Numbered from the stretch's first letter, positions 42,544 to 55,386 are shown. The stretch: DNA of 64,000 nt from Martinezella multihospitum (GCF_900094585.1 NZ_FMAG01000003.1:124001-188000), one strand, 5' to 3'. Translations and numbers: made by a program. Notes: a model not told the origin generated them from the sequence alone.

Positions 42544-43980
42544 TCAATTTCCAAGAAAGCCCAGCTTGTCGAGTTGGCTAGGAGAAACGTGCCCTCTGAC
42601 GGTGTAGGAAAAGGCGGTAACCTTCAATGCATCGCTATCGACTTCGCAGGTGAATGCTACTCTCTGCCAGCCATTGGGAGTCTGCACGGCGACCCCATCA
42701 CCAAACAGGGTAGCATCGGAAACCATCGCCTGCGACAGCGCGGAATTCACATAGCCAACAGCCTGCAAATCGTGGCGGTATTGAAGTTTCTCCTCCGAAT
42801 TGCAGAGATAGGCCACACGCTGCCGTCGAGGCAGCTTCTTCCAGGCGTCATATTCGCCCTTAGATAGACGTGCCATCTCGGAGCTCGAATAAAGCTTCTT
42901 GGCCTGAATAGCCCGCTTCGGCGCAACGGATTTAGGTGGCTGCGGCTCGGTGACCAACGCAGTGCCTTCAGTCGGATTGCCCTGGCTGCTCGAAGCGGAT
43001 TGGTTTTCAGCGATTCGCTGTGCCGGAGACGGCCTGACCGCCGGAACGACAATCTGCGGCGGGTCTTTCGCCTCGTCTCTGGCCTGCTCGGCCGGAGACT
43101 GTTGCTGCGGATCGGATGATGGTGCTTGGGCGGCAGCTTGTGCCTGCGGATCATTCTGATCTACCGCTGGGGCCTGCGGCTGCTGCACCTGCGAATCCGA
43201 AGGCTCGTTGGTCGCCAGCACGTCTGGTGCGGTCGACGAGGCTTTGGCGGCCGAGTCGCTTGCCGGCGGTTGGGCCTCATTCGTCTGCTGATTCTTGGCG
43301 GCAGCTTGTTGGGCTTCCTGCGCCTGTTGTGCCGCCTGTGCTTGGGCCTCAGCTTGCGCAGCCGCCTGTTGCTCGGCGGCAGCGTCGTTCGGCGGCGTCG
43401 GAGGGGTATTGTCCTTCGACTGTTCCGAAGCATCTGCCTGCTGCGTGGTGTTTGCGTCCTTCTGATCGCCCTTCATGTCCGGAAGCGGAGTCTCGGTGGC
43501 AGAGGGCTGCTGCTCCGCCTTCTCGACGGACTTGTCAGCGGCGGGATCGTCTGGTTTTGGCTCAGACTTCGCCTGCTCTGCCGGCTTATCCGCCTCGGCC
43601 TTATCTGGTTTGGCCGGAGGCTTCTCTGCCTGCTCCTTGCCCTGAGGGTCGGATTGCTTTGGCGGCTGTTCGTCCGCCTTCTTTCCCTGAGGCTGCTGCG
43701 GCTCCTGCTGCGCGTCAGCCGTCTGCTGCGCCGGCTTCTCGTCTGGTCTTGGCGTCGGCTTCGGAGGCTGGTCGGGCTTTTCATTCTCCTTCGTCGCAAG
43801 CTCCTTCTTTTCCTCCTGCTGCGGCACCAGCTCGACATTGACGCTCTGCTCGGGCTTTGCCTCCGGCGGCGCCGGCAGCAACGGCAGCAGAAAAACCGCG
43901 ACAAACAGGACGTGCAGAAGGATCGACAGGACAAAGCCCGGCCTTATCTCCCTATCCCGTTTTTCCGCAACCTTTTCCAT
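42544..43980 (-). CDS. TolA-like DUF930 protein with long low-complexity linker
   Basis: 478 residues. Residues 16-36 are a single membrane anchor (VLSILLHVLFVAVFLLPLLP). About 45-330 are a Pro/Gln/Ala/Lys/Asp-rich spacer of the TolA/TonB periplasmic-spanning type. The globular C-terminus (about 365-478) is a DUF930 domain, with LYSSSEMARLSKGEYDAWKKL and QRVAYLCNSEEKLQYRHDL. DUF930 proteins are restricted to rhizobia and relatives. The architecture suggests a cell-envelope link from inner membrane to periplasm or outer membrane. The divergent small gene at 43991 is its only close neighbour. Confidence 0.82.
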   Translation of the reverse strand: MEKVAEKRDREIRPGFVLSILLHVLFVAVFLLPLLPAPPEAKPEQSVNVELVPQQEEKKELATKENEKPDQPPKPTPRPDEKPAQQTADAQQEPQQPQGKKADEQPPKQSDPQGKEQAEKPPAKPDKAEADKPAEQAKSEPKPDDPAADKSVEKAEQQPSATETPLPDMKGDQKDANTTQQADASEQSKDNTPPTPPNDAAAEQQAAAQAEAQAQAAQQAQEAQQAAAKNQQTNEAQPPASDSAAKASSTAPDVLATNEPSDSQVQQPQAPAVDQNDPQAQAAAQAPSSDPQQQSPAEQARDEAKDPPQIVVPAVRPSPAQRIAENQSASSSQGNPTEGTALVTEPQPPKSVAPKRAIQAKKLYSSSEMARLSKGEYDAWKKLPRRQRVAYLCNSEEKLQYRHDLQAVGYVNSALSQAMVSDATLFGDGVAVQTPNGWQRVAFTCEVDSDALKVTAFSYTVRGHVSPSQLDKLGFLGN

Positions 43981-43990
43981 CGTTCAGCGG

Positions 43991-44185
43991 ATGGCTCGGG
44001 AAGAGAAAGCAATCAGGCGAAAACAACGCATCGATTCATTCGATCCTTACTGGCAAACAGAGCAGAAGACTTTCCGGTCGCTGACATATGGTACCCGACC
44101 ACGCGCCGCGAAAGAGGTCTTGGTCGAAATCGAACTTGTCAGGCCTCCGCGCGATCCGCAATGGCGCAAAAACAAACCTGCGTGA
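43991..44185 (+). CDS. Small hypothetical protein divergent from DUF930
   Basis: 64 residues beginning MAREEKAIRRKQRIDSFDPY, basic and without signal peptide or membrane segment. The ATG is only 11 bases from the start of the divergent DUF930 gene, so the promoters overlap. The product looks protein-like (EVLVEIELVRPPRDPQWR), but no family is recognised. A longer frame to 43838 would overlap the DUF930 gene. Confidence 0.45.
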   Translation: MAREEKAIRRKQRIDSFDPYWQTEQKTFRSLTYGTRPRAAKEVLVEIELVRPPRDPQWRKNKPA

Positions 44186-44214
44186 TCGCGGCGCAAAGAC
44201 GGCCGCATCCACCG

Positions 44215-45015
44215 TTAGAAGAACTCATCCAGCAGCTGATAATATGCCATCTTTTCGGCTTGCGGCTCAAAATCGCCATAGACCTTCAAAAACTCGGCAA
44301 CCAGTTCTTCCCCGAAATTGTATTCGATGCTGCCGCAGGCGAGCGCGATATCCTGATGGCGATCGGCGACACCAAGTCGGCCGCAATCGATGTAGCCGCT
44401 GAACTTCGGCCCATCGGCCATGAAATTCGGCAGGCAGGCATCGCCATGCGTGACGACGAGGTCTTCCATTGACGATCTCGTCTCCTCGAGTTCGCGGAAA
44501 AGATCCTCTGCCGACCGCCCCAGCCTGGTATCATCGAAATCATCCTCATCAACGCGACCGGCAAGCATGCGCGCCCTCGCCTCGGCAATTCTGTTCTCCA
44601 GTCGATGATCGAAAGGACATGCAGCAATGTCGACCGAGTGTAATCGCCGCAAAGCACTTGCCAAAAGCCGCACCCGATCGAACGGCTGTAACCACTCGGC
44701 GCTGACGAGATCGCTGCCGGGAAGAGCGCTCATCAAAAGCCACTCGCGTTCGCCGTCTTTCTCGTGGGCAATGACCTCCGGGCAGGCAAGACCCTGCAAG
44801 GCCAGCCATCGCAGCCTGGCAACCTCGCCGGCCAACTCACCCAAGGGATCGACCAGCTCGGTTTTGAGATAGACCGGCGCACGTCCATCGGCCTCAAGCC
44901 GGAAGACATGGGCCGAGGAGCGGCCAAGCGCATCCTGCCGCCATTCATATCCCGCCAACGCATAGCGCAACCGAATTGGGATGGATGTTTCCATGAATTG
45001 CGGCTTGCTCGCCAT
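44215..45015 (-). CDS. APH(3')-family aminoglycoside O-phosphotransferase
   Basis: 266 residues from the ATG at 45015, the usual length of APH(3') enzymes. The protein-kinase-like fold is seen in LRYALAGYEWRQDALGRSSAHVFRL (split here near 18-42), a Lys in VYLKTE, the catalytic loop VTHGDACLPNFM and the metal-binding GYIDCGRLGVADRHQDIALA. All key residues appear intact, so it may phosphorylate kanamycin-type aminoglycosides, though chromosomal homologues can have other substrates. It lies just downstream of rpoD and its terminator, as a separate unit. Confidence 0.82.
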   Translation of the reverse strand: MASKPQFMETSIPIRLRYALAGYEWRQDALGRSSAHVFRLEADGRAPVYLKTELVDPLGELAGEVARLRWLALQGLACPEVIAHEKDGEREWLLMSALPGSDLVSAEWLQPFDRVRLLASALRRLHSVDIAACPFDHRLENRIAEARARMLAGRVDEDDFDDTRLGRSAEDLFRELEETRSSMEDLVVTHGDACLPNFMADGPKFSGYIDCGRLGVADRHQDIALACGSIEYNFGEELVAEFLKVYGDFEPQAEKMAYYQLLDEFF

Positions 45016-45044
45016 GAGCCCCCTTGGTCCTGATATCGTCAATG

Positions 45045-45074
45045 AAAAGCCCGGCTCGCTTTCGCGAACCGGGC
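45045..45074 (-). terminator. Rho-independent terminator of rpoD
   Basis: GCCCGGCTCGC (45049-45059) and GCGAACCGGGC (45064-45074) form an 11-bp stem with one G-U pair and a 4-base loop. On the minus strand it is followed by TTTTCATTG. It lies between the rpoD stop (45114) and the APH start (45015). Confidence 0.8.
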
Positions 45075-45113
45075 CTCGTTTCGTACATGGCCGATATCGG
45101 CTTGTGCCAGATC

Positions 45114-47174
<2,061 letters not shown>

Positions 47175-47624
47175 CTCTATATCGTCGCTTTCCCTGACGC
47201 TGCAAACTTACACGCGGTGAAACATTCACACTGACTGGCGCGCCCTGCACCAGCCGCGACTCACCGACGAACACCTAACGGAATGACCTTTAATGCCCGA
47301 TTAACCACGATCACCGCCACCGGAGTGCAAAGCTGGATTGCGTTTGGATTTCCGGCCATGATATCAGGTGATCCGCTTGATCCAGCTTTACCGTTCTTTC
47401 CGAAGTCAAACGGTGATTCCCAGAATTTTAGTTCTCGTCAAGCTTTTCCAGCAAAAAAGCCCGTTAAATACGCGAAAAAGCCTTATCCACAGGCCCCGCG
47501 CGCCTCAATTTATTGTTTCCCGTATTTAGGAAGTCCCCGCGCGATGACAAGAGCATCCTAAACAAAGCCTCACATTTCCAGCACCGGCAGGTATTGCCGA
47601 CGCCGGAAGTGTGACCGAATGGCA
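47175..47624. promoter_or_regulatory. rpoD upstream region with a perfect DnaA box
   Basis: 450 bases without a supported gene between tdh and rpoD. TTATCCACA at 47483-47491 is exactly the consensus DnaA box. The region 47410-47530 is AT-richer than its surroundings and probably holds rpoD promoters. No terminator of note is seen for tdh. Confidence 0.5.
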
Positions 47625-48662
47625 TCAATTCCAGTCCATAACCACCTTGCCGGAGTTACCGGAACGCATGGCTTCGAAGCCATCGCGGAAATCATCGATG
47701 CCGATACGATGGGTGATGACCGGAGAGACATCGAGACCACCCTGCACGAAGGCAATCATCTTGTACCAGGTCTCGAACATCTCGCGGCCATAGATGCCTT
47801 TCAGGTTCAGCATCTTGAAGATCACTTTGTTCCAGTCGATCTCGAAGCCGGCTGGTGCGATGCCGAGAATGGCGATCTTGCCGCCATTGTTCATCTTGTC
47901 GATCATGTCGCGGAAGGCGGGAGCCGCTCCCGACATTTCCAGACCGACGTCGAAACCCTCGGTCATGCCGATGAATTTCATCACATCGGCAAGGTTCTCC
48001 TTCGAAGCGTCGACGACGTAATCGATGCCGACCTTGCGGGCGAGCGCTAGCCGGTTGGGATTGATATCGGTGATGACGACCTTGCGTGCGCCGGAGCGCT
48101 TGGCAACCATCGCCCCCATGATGCCGATCGGCCCCGCGCCGGTAACGAGCACGTCCTCGCCGACCAGATCGAAGGAGAGCGCGGTGTGAACCGCGTTGCC
48201 GAACGGATCGAAGATCGCGGCAATCTCATCCGGGATATCGTCGGGGATCGGCACGACGTTGGATTCGGGAATGCAGACGAACTCGCCGAAGGAGCCGGGG
48301 CGGTTGACGCCGACGCCGAGCGTGTTGCGGCAAAGATGGCCCCGCCCCGCACGACAGTTGCGGCATTTGCCGCAAACGATGTGGCCCTCACCGGAGACGC
48401 GCTCGCCGACGTGATACTTCGTGACAGCCGAGCCGATCTCGGCAATCTCACCGCAGAATTCGTGGCCGACGACCATCGGCACGGGGATGGTTTTCTGCGC
48501 CCACTGATCCCAGTTCCAAATATGGACATCCGTGCCGCAGATCGCCGATTTCTTGACCCGGATCAGGACATCGTTCGGCCCGACTTCCGGCACCGGGACA
48601 TGCTCCATCCACAGCCCGACTTCCGGCTTGGCTTTGACCAGCGCTTTCATCATGTTCGACAT
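47625..48662 (-). CDS. tdh: L-threonine 3-dehydrogenase
   Basis: 345 residues, a zinc medium-chain dehydrogenase. Catalytic zinc ligands are Cys42 (AICGTDVH) and His67/Glu68 (VGHEFCGE); the structural zinc site is formed by Cys97, Cys100, Cys103 and Cys111. The NAD fold has [16 protein letters not shown]. It oxidises threonine to 2-amino-3-ketobutyrate, which the kbl product next door splits to glycine and acetyl-CoA. The gene lies 21 bases after kbl, so the pair is an operon. Confidence 0.96.
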   Translation of the reverse strand: MSNMMKALVKAKPEVGLWMEHVPVPEVGPNDVLIRVKKSAICGTDVHIWNWDQWAQKTIPVPMVVGHEFCGEIAEIGSAVTKYHVGERVSGEGHIVCGKCRNCRAGRGHLCRNTLGVGVNRPGSFGEFVCIPESNVVPIPDDIPDEIAAIFDPFGNAVHTALSFDLVGEDVLVTGAGPIGIMGAMVAKRSGARKVVITDINPNRLALARKVGIDYVVDASKENLADVMKFIGMTEGFDVGLEMSGAAPAFRDMIDKMNNGGKIAILGIAPAGFEIDWNKVIFKMLNLKGIYGREMFETWYKMIAFVQGGLDVSPVITHRIGIDDFRDGFEAMRSGNSGKVVMDWN

Positions 48663-48683
48663 GATCGGTTCTCTCCAACCAAT

Positions 48684-49871
48684 TCAAATGATTCCGAGTT
48701 CTTTTCCGGCTTCCGCAAAGGCCGCAATCGCCTTTTCGACATCGGCCTTCGAATGAGCGGCCGACATTTGCGTGCGAATACGTGCCTGACCCTTCGGGAC
48801 GACGGGGAAGGAGAAGCCGATAACGTAGACGCCCTTCTTCAGCATCAGCGCCGCCATGTCCTGCGCGAGCTTCGCGTCGCCGAGCATGACCGGGATGATC
48901 GGGTGATCCGCGCCTGCGAGCGTGAAGCCGAGCTTCGTCATTTCGCTGCGGAAGAGCTCGGCATTGCCCTGCAATCGTGCGCGCAGCTCGGCGCCATTGT
49001 CGATCAGATCGAAGACCTTCAGCGACGCAGCCGCGATGACTGGCGCCAATGTATTCGAGAAGAGATAGGGGCGCGAACGCTGCCGCAGCCACTCGACGAT
49101 TTCGCCTCTGGCCGACGTATAGCCCCCCGAGGCACCGCCAAGCGCCTTGCCGAGCGTACCGGTGATGATATCGATCCTGCCTTCGACGCCACAATATTCA
49201 GCCGATCCCCGGCCGTGCTCGCCGACGAAGCCGACCGCATGGCTGTCATCGACCATGACCATGGCGCCGTATTTCTCCGCCAGATCGCAGACGCCGCCGA
49301 GATTGGCGATGATGCCGTCCATGGAGAATACGCCGTCGGTGGCGATCAGCTTGAAGCGGCTGCCCTCGGCCTTCTTCAGTTCTTCTTCCAAAGCCGCCAT
49401 GTCGTTGTTGGCATAGCGGAAGCGCTTTGCCTTGGAGAGCCGCACACCGTCGATGATCGAGGCATGATTAAGAGCGTCGGAGATAATGGCGTCCTCCTCC
49501 GACAATAGCGTCTCGAACAAACCGCCATTGGCATCGAAGCAGGAGGAGTAGAGGATCGTCGCTTCCATACCGAGGAAGGCCGAAATCCGCGCCTCGAGCT
49601 GCTTGTGCTCTTCTTGTGTGCCGCAGATGAAACGAACCGAGGCCATGCCGTAGCCATAGCGGTCGAGCGCCTTCTTCGCGGCTTCCGCGAGCTCCTCATT
49701 ATCAGCCAGGCCAAGATAGTTGTTGGCGCAAAAATTGAGGACGCGCGCGCCACCAAGCACGGCGATTTCGCCAGCCTGTTTGGAGGTGATGACGCGCTCG
49801 GCCTTATAGAGGCCGGCTTCTTTCAGGCCGAGAAGTTCGTTACGCAAATGGGATATGAACGCTGAAGTCAT
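48684..49871 (-). CDS. kbl: Glycine C-acetyltransferase (2-amino-3-ketobutyrate CoA ligase)
   Basis: 395 residues, a PLP-dependent alpha-oxoamine synthase of normal length. Family segments are [18 protein letters not shown] near the N-terminus, [20 protein letters not shown] in the middle, and the PLP lysine in [17 protein letters not shown]. It converts aminoketobutyrate and CoA to glycine and acetyl-CoA. It is the first gene of the kbl-tdh operon; the 262-base region to the divergent SDR gene holds the promoter. Confidence 0.96.
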   Translation of the reverse strand: MTSAFISHLRNELLGLKEAGLYKAERVITSKQAGEIAVLGGARVLNFCANNYLGLADNEELAEAAKKALDRYGYGMASVRFICGTQEEHKQLEARISAFLGMEATILYSSCFDANGGLFETLLSEEDAIISDALNHASIIDGVRLSKAKRFRYANNDMAALEEELKKAEGSRFKLIATDGVFSMDGIIANLGGVCDLAEKYGAMVMVDDSHAVGFVGEHGRGSAEYCGVEGRIDIITGTLGKALGGASGGYTSARGEIVEWLRQRSRPYLFSNTLAPVIAAASLKVFDLIDNGAELRARLQGNAELFRSEMTKLGFTLAGADHPIIPVMLGDAKLAQDMAALMLKKGVYVIGFSFPVVPKGQARIRTQMSAAHSKADVEKAIAAFAEAGKELGII

Positions 49872-50133
49872 GGTCGCATTCCGATGCTGGTCAAAGGGCC
49901 TAATTAATCAAGGAATAACATAGGATCCGGCCTGTTGCTGCATCCGACAGCGGCAAAAATGCGCAACGCCGTGACGTCCGCGCGATAGGAAGCAGTTTCG
50001 ATATTATCTGTCAAAGCGGACTGAATACACGCAACTTCACAGCCAGCTTTTAGTGGCTATTATCGCAAAAATTACTTGACTCAGTCCAATATCCTGCGAC
50101 AGATTGGTGCTGGTCTCAAAATGAGGGAGAGCC

Positions 50134-50904
50134 ATGAACATATCCCAGAGATTCTCCCTCGCCGGACGGGTTGCCCTCATCACCGGAGGCGGACGCGGCC
50201 TCGGATTCGAAATGGCGAAGGCTCTCGCCGATGCCGGCGCACACGTCATCATCAATGGGCGAACCGTGGCAACGTTGGATACGGCCGTCGGGATCATCCG
50301 GGCGAGAGGTGGCTCCGCCGAAACCGCCGCCTTCGATATTGCCGACCGTGACGCACAGCGGGCGGCCATGAACGAAATCGAGAAAAATCACGGCCGGCTC
50401 GACATATTGATCAACAATGTCGGCGCCCGCGACAGGCGCACTTTGGCCGACTTCGACGACGAGGCAATCCTCGCCTTGCTCAATACCGACCTTGCCGCCT
50501 CGATCATGCTCTCCCGCGATGCTGCCAGCCTGATGAAGCGGCACAATCATGGTCGGCTGATCTCGGTCACCTCGATCAGCGGACAGGTCGTCATGCCGGG
50601 TGACTGCGTCTACCCCGCCGCCAAGCAAGGATTGGCAGGCCTCATGCGCGGCATGGCGGTGGAATTCGGCCCTCACGGCATCACCAGCAACGCCATCGCG
50701 CCGGGCTGGTTTGCGACGGAAACCAATGCCGCGATGGCCGCGAACGAAGAACTGATCCCCTTCGTGCGCCAGCGCATCCCCGTTCAGCGCTGGGGAAGGC
50801 CCGACGAGATCGCGGGCGCAGCACTTTTCCTCGCCAGCGATGCCGCCTCCTTCGTCAACGGCCATGTCCTCACCGTCGATGGCGGCATGACCGTGCGCAT
50901 GTAG
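50134..50904 (+). CDS. SDR family oxidoreductase (gluconate 5-dehydrogenase-like)
   Basis: 256 residues of the classical short-chain dehydrogenase type. The cofactor motif is ITGGGRGLG (16-24), with NNVGAR at 94-99, Ser147, Tyr160 and Lys164 (YPAAK) as the catalytic triad, and the C-terminal [14 protein letters not shown]. It is NAD(P)-dependent. The sequence resembles gluconate 5-dehydrogenase or 3-oxoacyl reductases, but the substrate cannot be read. It is divergent from kbl. Confidence 0.86.
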   Translation: MNISQRFSLAGRVALITGGGRGLGFEMAKALADAGAHVIINGRTVATLDTAVGIIRARGGSAETAAFDIADRDAQRAAMNEIEKNHGRLDILINNVGARDRRTLADFDDEAILALLNTDLAASIMLSRDAASLMKRHNHGRLISVTSISGQVVMPGDCVYPAAKQGLAGLMRGMAVEFGPHGITSNAIAPGWFATETNAAMAANEELIPFVRQRIPVQRWGRPDEIAGAALFLASDAASFVNGHVLTVDGGMTVRM

Positions 50905-50943
50905 CCTGTCGGCAGCCGCGTTTCGATATCGGCCTTCAGTGCG

Positions 50944-52824
50944 TCACCGGTTGATGAATTCCGAAATCACCGCAAGAAACGCATCCCCATAGCGTTCCAG
51001 CTTCGATTGCCCGACGCCGGAAATCCCCAAAAGGTCCCTGTGATTCTTCGGCCGCTCCGTCGCAAAGGCAATCAGCGTCGTATCCGGGAAGACGACGTAG
51101 GGCGGCACGCCCAATTCTTTGGCGATCCGGGTGCGCTCGGCCCGCAGCGCATCGAAGAGAAGCTGGTCTTCGCCCGTAAGGCCGTGAGCCTGCTTCTCCG
51201 GTCGCCCCGCCTTCTTGCCGCGACGGCCCGTTTCGGGCCGATCCTTGCGGAAGAAGACCTGCCGTTCGCGCTTGAAGACAGCCCTCGCCTGCTCCTCGAG
51301 CTTCATCGCGCCAAAAGCGGTATGGTCGATGCTGATAAAACCGTTTGCCAGCAATTGCCGGAAGATCGATTGCCAGGTGCGGGCGGGAATATCCTTCCCA
51401 GCGCCGAAAACAGGCATGTCGACATGACCGAAGCGCTCGGTCTTTTCATTGACCGTACCGATCAGCACATCGATGACGTGACCGGTGCCGAAACGCTCGC
51501 CGGTGCGATAGACCGCGGCAAGCGCCTTGATCGCCGCTTCCGTCCCATCCCAGGTTTCCACAGGCTTCAGGCAGGTATCGCAATTGCCGCAACCGCCCCC
51601 GTGGGCTTCGCCGAAATGCGCGAGGATCGACTGCCGCCGGCATCCGGCCGTTTCACAAATGGCGAGCAGCGCATTGAGCTTCGCCCGCTCGACGCGCTTG
51701 ATCTCCTCCGATGCGCCGCCTTCGTCGATCATCCGTCGACGCTGGATGACATCGGCCATGCCATAGGCCATCCAGACATTCGAGGAGAGGCCATCGCGCC
51801 CCGCTCGTCCCGTCTCCTGATAATAGGCTTCCACGGAACCCGGCAGGTCGAGATGGGCGACATATCGGACATTCGGCTTGTCGATGCCCATGCCGAAGGC
51901 AACCGTCGCCACCAGGCACAGGTCTTCCTCCTTCAGGAAGGCATCCTGATTGGCATCGCGCAGCGCCCGATCCATGCCGGCGTGATAGGGGAGCGCACGG
52001 ATGCCCTGCCCATTGAGCCAATCGGCCGTATCCTCGACCTTGGCGCGAGAGAGGCAATAGACGATGCCGCTGTCGCCGCTATGGCCCTCGAGAAAACGCA
52101 GCAATTGCTGGCGCGGCTGGTCACGCTCGACAATTTCATAGGTAATGTTCGGACGATCGAAGCTGGTGCTGAAAACCTTGGCATCGTCGAGAGCCAATCG
52201 CTCGATAATATCGTCGCGTGTATGGGGATCGGCGGTCGCCGTCAGTGCGATACGCGGAACGCCAGGAAAAAGCTCGGCAAGCCTGCCGAGATCGCGATAT
52301 TCCGGCCTGAAATCATGGCCCCATTGCGAAACGCAATGCGCCTCGTCGATCGCGAAAAGCGCGATCTTCGCTCTGCCGAGCATCTGGCAGAAGCCTTCCG
52401 TAGCGATCCGTTCCGGCGTCACATAGAGCAGATCGAGCTTGCCTGCCGAAATGGCGCGATAGACATCGCTCGCCTCCTCACGCGACAGCGACGAATTCAA
52501 GGCGGCCGCCCGGATGCCGAGCTGTTTCATCGCCTCCACCTGATCCCGCATCAGCGCGATCAGCGGCGAGACGACGATGCCGATACCTTCGCGGCAAAGC
52601 GCCGGGATCTGGAAGCACAGCGACTTGCCGGCACCGGTCGGAAACAGCACGACCGCATCGCCGCCGGAGACGACATGCTCGACCACCTGCTGCTGCTTGC
52701 CGCGAAAGGCAGAATAACCGTAAACGCGCTTGAGGACATCGAGCGGCACCGGCGCACCGATATGCTCGCCGAACAATGCGTCGTCTGCAGAAAATCGTGG
52801 CTCTTGTCTTTCAGGCTGAAGCAT
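50944..52824 (-). CDS. recQ: ATP-dependent DNA helicase RecQ
   Basis: 626 residues. The superfamily 2 helicase has Walker [12 protein letters not shown] (Lys67), the DEAH box [18 protein letters not shown], and motif VI in [12 protein letters not shown]. The RecQ zinc site is formed by the Cys residues in CETAGCRRQ and GGCGNCDTC, followed by a winged helix, and an HRDC domain closes the protein ([20 protein letters not shown]). It unwinds recombination intermediates. The gene lies 7 bases after dnaG and is likely co-transcribed with it. Confidence 0.96.
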   Translation of the reverse strand: MLQPERQEPRFSADDALFGEHIGAPVPLDVLKRVYGYSAFRGKQQQVVEHVVSGGDAVVLFPTGAGKSLCFQIPALCREGIGIVVSPLIALMRDQVEAMKQLGIRAAALNSSLSREEASDVYRAISAGKLDLLYVTPERIATEGFCQMLGRAKIALFAIDEAHCVSQWGHDFRPEYRDLGRLAELFPGVPRIALTATADPHTRDDIIERLALDDAKVFSTSFDRPNITYEIVERDQPRQQLLRFLEGHSGDSGIVYCLSRAKVEDTADWLNGQGIRALPYHAGMDRALRDANQDAFLKEEDLCLVATVAFGMGIDKPNVRYVAHLDLPGSVEAYYQETGRAGRDGLSSNVWMAYGMADVIQRRRMIDEGGASEEIKRVERAKLNALLAICETAGCRRQSILAHFGEAHGGGCGNCDTCLKPVETWDGTEAAIKALAAVYRTGERFGTGHVIDVLIGTVNEKTERFGHVDMPVFGAGKDIPARTWQSIFRQLLANGFISIDHTAFGAMKLEEQARAVFKRERQVFFRKDRPETGRRGKKAGRPEKQAHGLTGEDQLLFDALRAERTRIAKELGVPPYVVFPDTTLIAFATERPKNHRDLLGISGVGQSKLERYGDAFLAVISEFINR

Positions 52825-52831
52825 CTATTCC

Positions 52832-54817
52832 CTATTTTCCAGCGGCACCTTTGACGCGACCGGAAAGAACGCCGAAGCCATCGATGATCGCTTCCTGGTT
52901 TTCCAGACGCAGCGCCTCGAGCTGCACTTCCTGCAAGGCGCGAATCAATGGCTCGATCGCTTCACCGTCGCCTTCTTCCGTCGCCTCGGCAATAGCACCC
53001 TCCAGCTCGATCTTGTGCCAGCGCAATGCTTTCGAACGCTTATGGAGCGCGAGCGCCTGGCGATACCCCTCGCGCGCATCCTCCATGGCGGCTGCCTCGG
53101 TTGCCGTCCACAGACGGGCATTGCGAATCTGTTGTTCCAAACCTTTCAGCAGGGCGCCGAAATCCTGCTCTTCCAATTGCTCGACCAGTCGCTCGCGGAC
53201 GAGCTGAGGCCCGACCAGAGTTGCAGCCGCCCCGAGAACCGCGGACCAGAGCCGCTGAAGCTCACGGCTGTCATAATCGATCGCGGCAATCTCGTCATAC
53301 TCGTCCTGCAGCAGCGCCGGATGGTTGACGATGGTCAAAGCCAGCACGCTTTCACGAAGGCTCGGAATATCCTGATGCCCCTTGATCATGGCCGAACGCT
53401 GCAGGCGATCGGATGCCGTCGTTGTCATCGCGGCCCCAGCGCGTGCCTGCCCGCCACGACCTGCGAAGTTGCGGCCATTGCCGTCACGGGAAAAGCCGCG
53501 TCCCTGCTGACCACCGCGCTGGAACTGCGGCTGGAACAGCCCATTCAGCCGCTCGCGCATATTCTGCTGATAATGGCGGCGCACATCTTCATCGCCGATG
53601 ACCGAAACAATGCGTCGCAACCGCGCTTCCAGCTCCGCCCTTGCTTCCGGCGTCTCGAAGGTGCCGCTGCCAGCCTCCCTCGTCCATATCAGGTCGGCCA
53701 GCGGCTTTGCCTGCGCCAGCACCTTGTCGAACGGCGCGCGCCCATCCTGGCGCACGAGATCGTCGGGATCTTTGCCATCGGGCAATAGCGCGAAGCGCAC
53801 GGTGCGGTTCGGCTTGATATGCGGCAGCGCCAGATCGGCGGCACGATTGGCGGCGCGGATGCCGGCGCCGTCGCCGTCGAAGCAGAGCACCGGCTCCGGC
53901 GTCATCTTCCAGAGAAGATCGAGCTGGTTCTCCGTCAACGCCGTGCCGAGCGGCGCAACCGCGTTCTCGACGCCTGCCTGATGCAGCGCGATAACATCCA
54001 TGTAGCCTTCAACGGCAATAATGGTGCCGGCGCCATCGGCGCCCTGGGCTGCGCGGCGCGCACGGGTGAAATTGTAAAGCACGTTGCCCTTGTGAAAGAG
54101 CTCTGTCTCGTTGGAATTCAGATATTTCGCCGGCGCATCCGGCGACATGGCGCGGCCGCCGAAGGCGATCACCTTCTCTCTAGACGAAAGAATCGGGAAC
54201 ATGATGCGATCGCGGAAGCGATCGTAAGAGACCGGCACATTCTCATGGACGACGAGGCCGCAGGCTTCCATCTGCTCTTTCAGCACGCCCTTGCCGGCCA
54301 GATGCTCCTTCAGCGCATTGCGGCTATCGGGCGAATATCCCAGGCGGAACGTTTCGATGGTGCGGCCGCTGAGGCCGCGGTCGCGCAGATAAGCCCGCGC
54401 CCGGGCACCATTGGCCGTCTGCAGTTGGTCCTGGAAGAACTGAGTCGCCATCTCCATGACATCGAGCAGCGACGTGCGTTCCTTCTCTCTTTTCGCCTCC
54501 ATGGGGTCGGCAACGGGCATCGGAACGCCGGCCATGTCGGCGATCTGCTGCACGGCTTCCGGAAAGCTCAAGCCCTCGAGTTCGGTGAGAAAGCGGAAAT
54601 GATCGCCGGTCACGCCGCAGCCGAAGCAATGATAGCGTCCCTTGCGATCCTCGCAGTGGAAGCTCGGCGACTTCTCGCCGTGGAAAGGGCAGCAAGCCCA
54701 GTAATCGCCGCGCGGCACATTCGTCTTGCGCCGATCCCAAGTCACACGACGACCGATCACGTCCGAAATCAAAACGCGGTCGCGAATCTCGTCGAGAAAC
54801 GTATTGGAAAATCGCAT
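52832..54817 (-). CDS. dnaG: DNA primase DnaG
   Basis: 661 residues. The CHC2 zinc finger has Cys43, His46, Cys64 and Cys67 (CPFHGEKSPSF, RYHCFGCGVTG). The TOPRIM core has IIAVEGYMDVIALHQAG and CFDGDGAGIRAANRA with the acidic metal site. The C-terminal helicase-binding domain is preceded by a Gly/Gln/Arg-rich linker near residues 450-475 (RGGQQGRGFSRDGNGRNFAG). It makes primers for replication. All catalytic residues appear intact. Confidence 0.96.
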   Translation of the reverse strand: MRFSNTFLDEIRDRVLISDVIGRRVTWDRRKTNVPRGDYWACCPFHGEKSPSFHCEDRKGRYHCFGCGVTGDHFRFLTELEGLSFPEAVQQIADMAGVPMPVADPMEAKREKERTSLLDVMEMATQFFQDQLQTANGARARAYLRDRGLSGRTIETFRLGYSPDSRNALKEHLAGKGVLKEQMEACGLVVHENVPVSYDRFRDRIMFPILSSREKVIAFGGRAMSPDAPAKYLNSNETELFHKGNVLYNFTRARRAAQGADGAGTIIAVEGYMDVIALHQAGVENAVAPLGTALTENQLDLLWKMTPEPVLCFDGDGAGIRAANRAADLALPHIKPNRTVRFALLPDGKDPDDLVRQDGRAPFDKVLAQAKPLADLIWTREAGSGTFETPEARAELEARLRRIVSVIGDEDVRRHYQQNMRERLNGLFQPQFQRGGQQGRGFSRDGNGRNFAGRGGQARAGAAMTTTASDRLQRSAMIKGHQDIPSLRESVLALTIVNHPALLQDEYDEIAAIDYDSRELQRLWSAVLGAAATLVGPQLVRERLVEQLEEQDFGALLKGLEQQIRNARLWTATEAAAMEDAREGYRQALALHKRSKALRWHKIELEGAIAEATEEGDGEAIEPLIRALQEVQLEALRLENQEAIIDGFGVLSGRVKGAAGK

Positions 54818-55386
54818 GGCTACCTCTGGCTCATCCCATATAAACAGGAATGAAGGGCATTGCCACGACGACCCGACCGCCTCCCACGCTATTCACAGCC
54901 CTTTGTCGGCGATTGCATTTTCGCCCTTCGATCACAACTCCGTGAACACGGCGGCACGTTTATTCGGATTCTCGTCGGAATCCAGGGCCGTGTTCGACAG
55001 GCCCGAAACGCCCAAAAATCGCTTCAGCGCGACCGGAACTGGTAGGGTTATGTCCATGGGAGTAACTATTTCGTACGCAAAAATCCGCGAAAAAGCAAAG
55101 GCTTGCACAGCCTATGGTCGACAAACGCGAACAAGAGCGACGTCATTGACAATCAATGGCTGTAAAGCAATCGCGCCCAGGCGACACTCTCTGACGGCGC
55201 ATTTGCGGCAAGGTTCGTAAGCCAAACATTATTTTTTTGTAATTTGATTGTTGGTGTGCGCCGCAATAGCGTTCTTCTCACAGGGCGAGACAAGCCGGCG
55301 AAGAAACTTCTTTGCGACGCGACATGCCGAGACGCCCTGACGAACCGGAAGCCACCAGGTACGGGCTTTCAGTTTAGGAGAGGGAA
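54818..55386. other. Long intergenic region between dnaG and a small secreted-protein gene
   Basis: 569 bases with no gene I can support. Frames on the plus strand here are out of phase with any protein-like sequence. The stretch near 55225-55250 is AT-rich (CATTATTTTTTTGTAATTTG), suggesting a promoter for the gene at 55387. The dnaG promoter should lie just above 54818. Confidence 0.5.

Noticed and set aside
47283..47561. A 92-codon plus-strand gene between tdh and rpoD
   Set aside because: No ribosome site, unusual composition, and it covers the rpoD promoter region and DnaA box.
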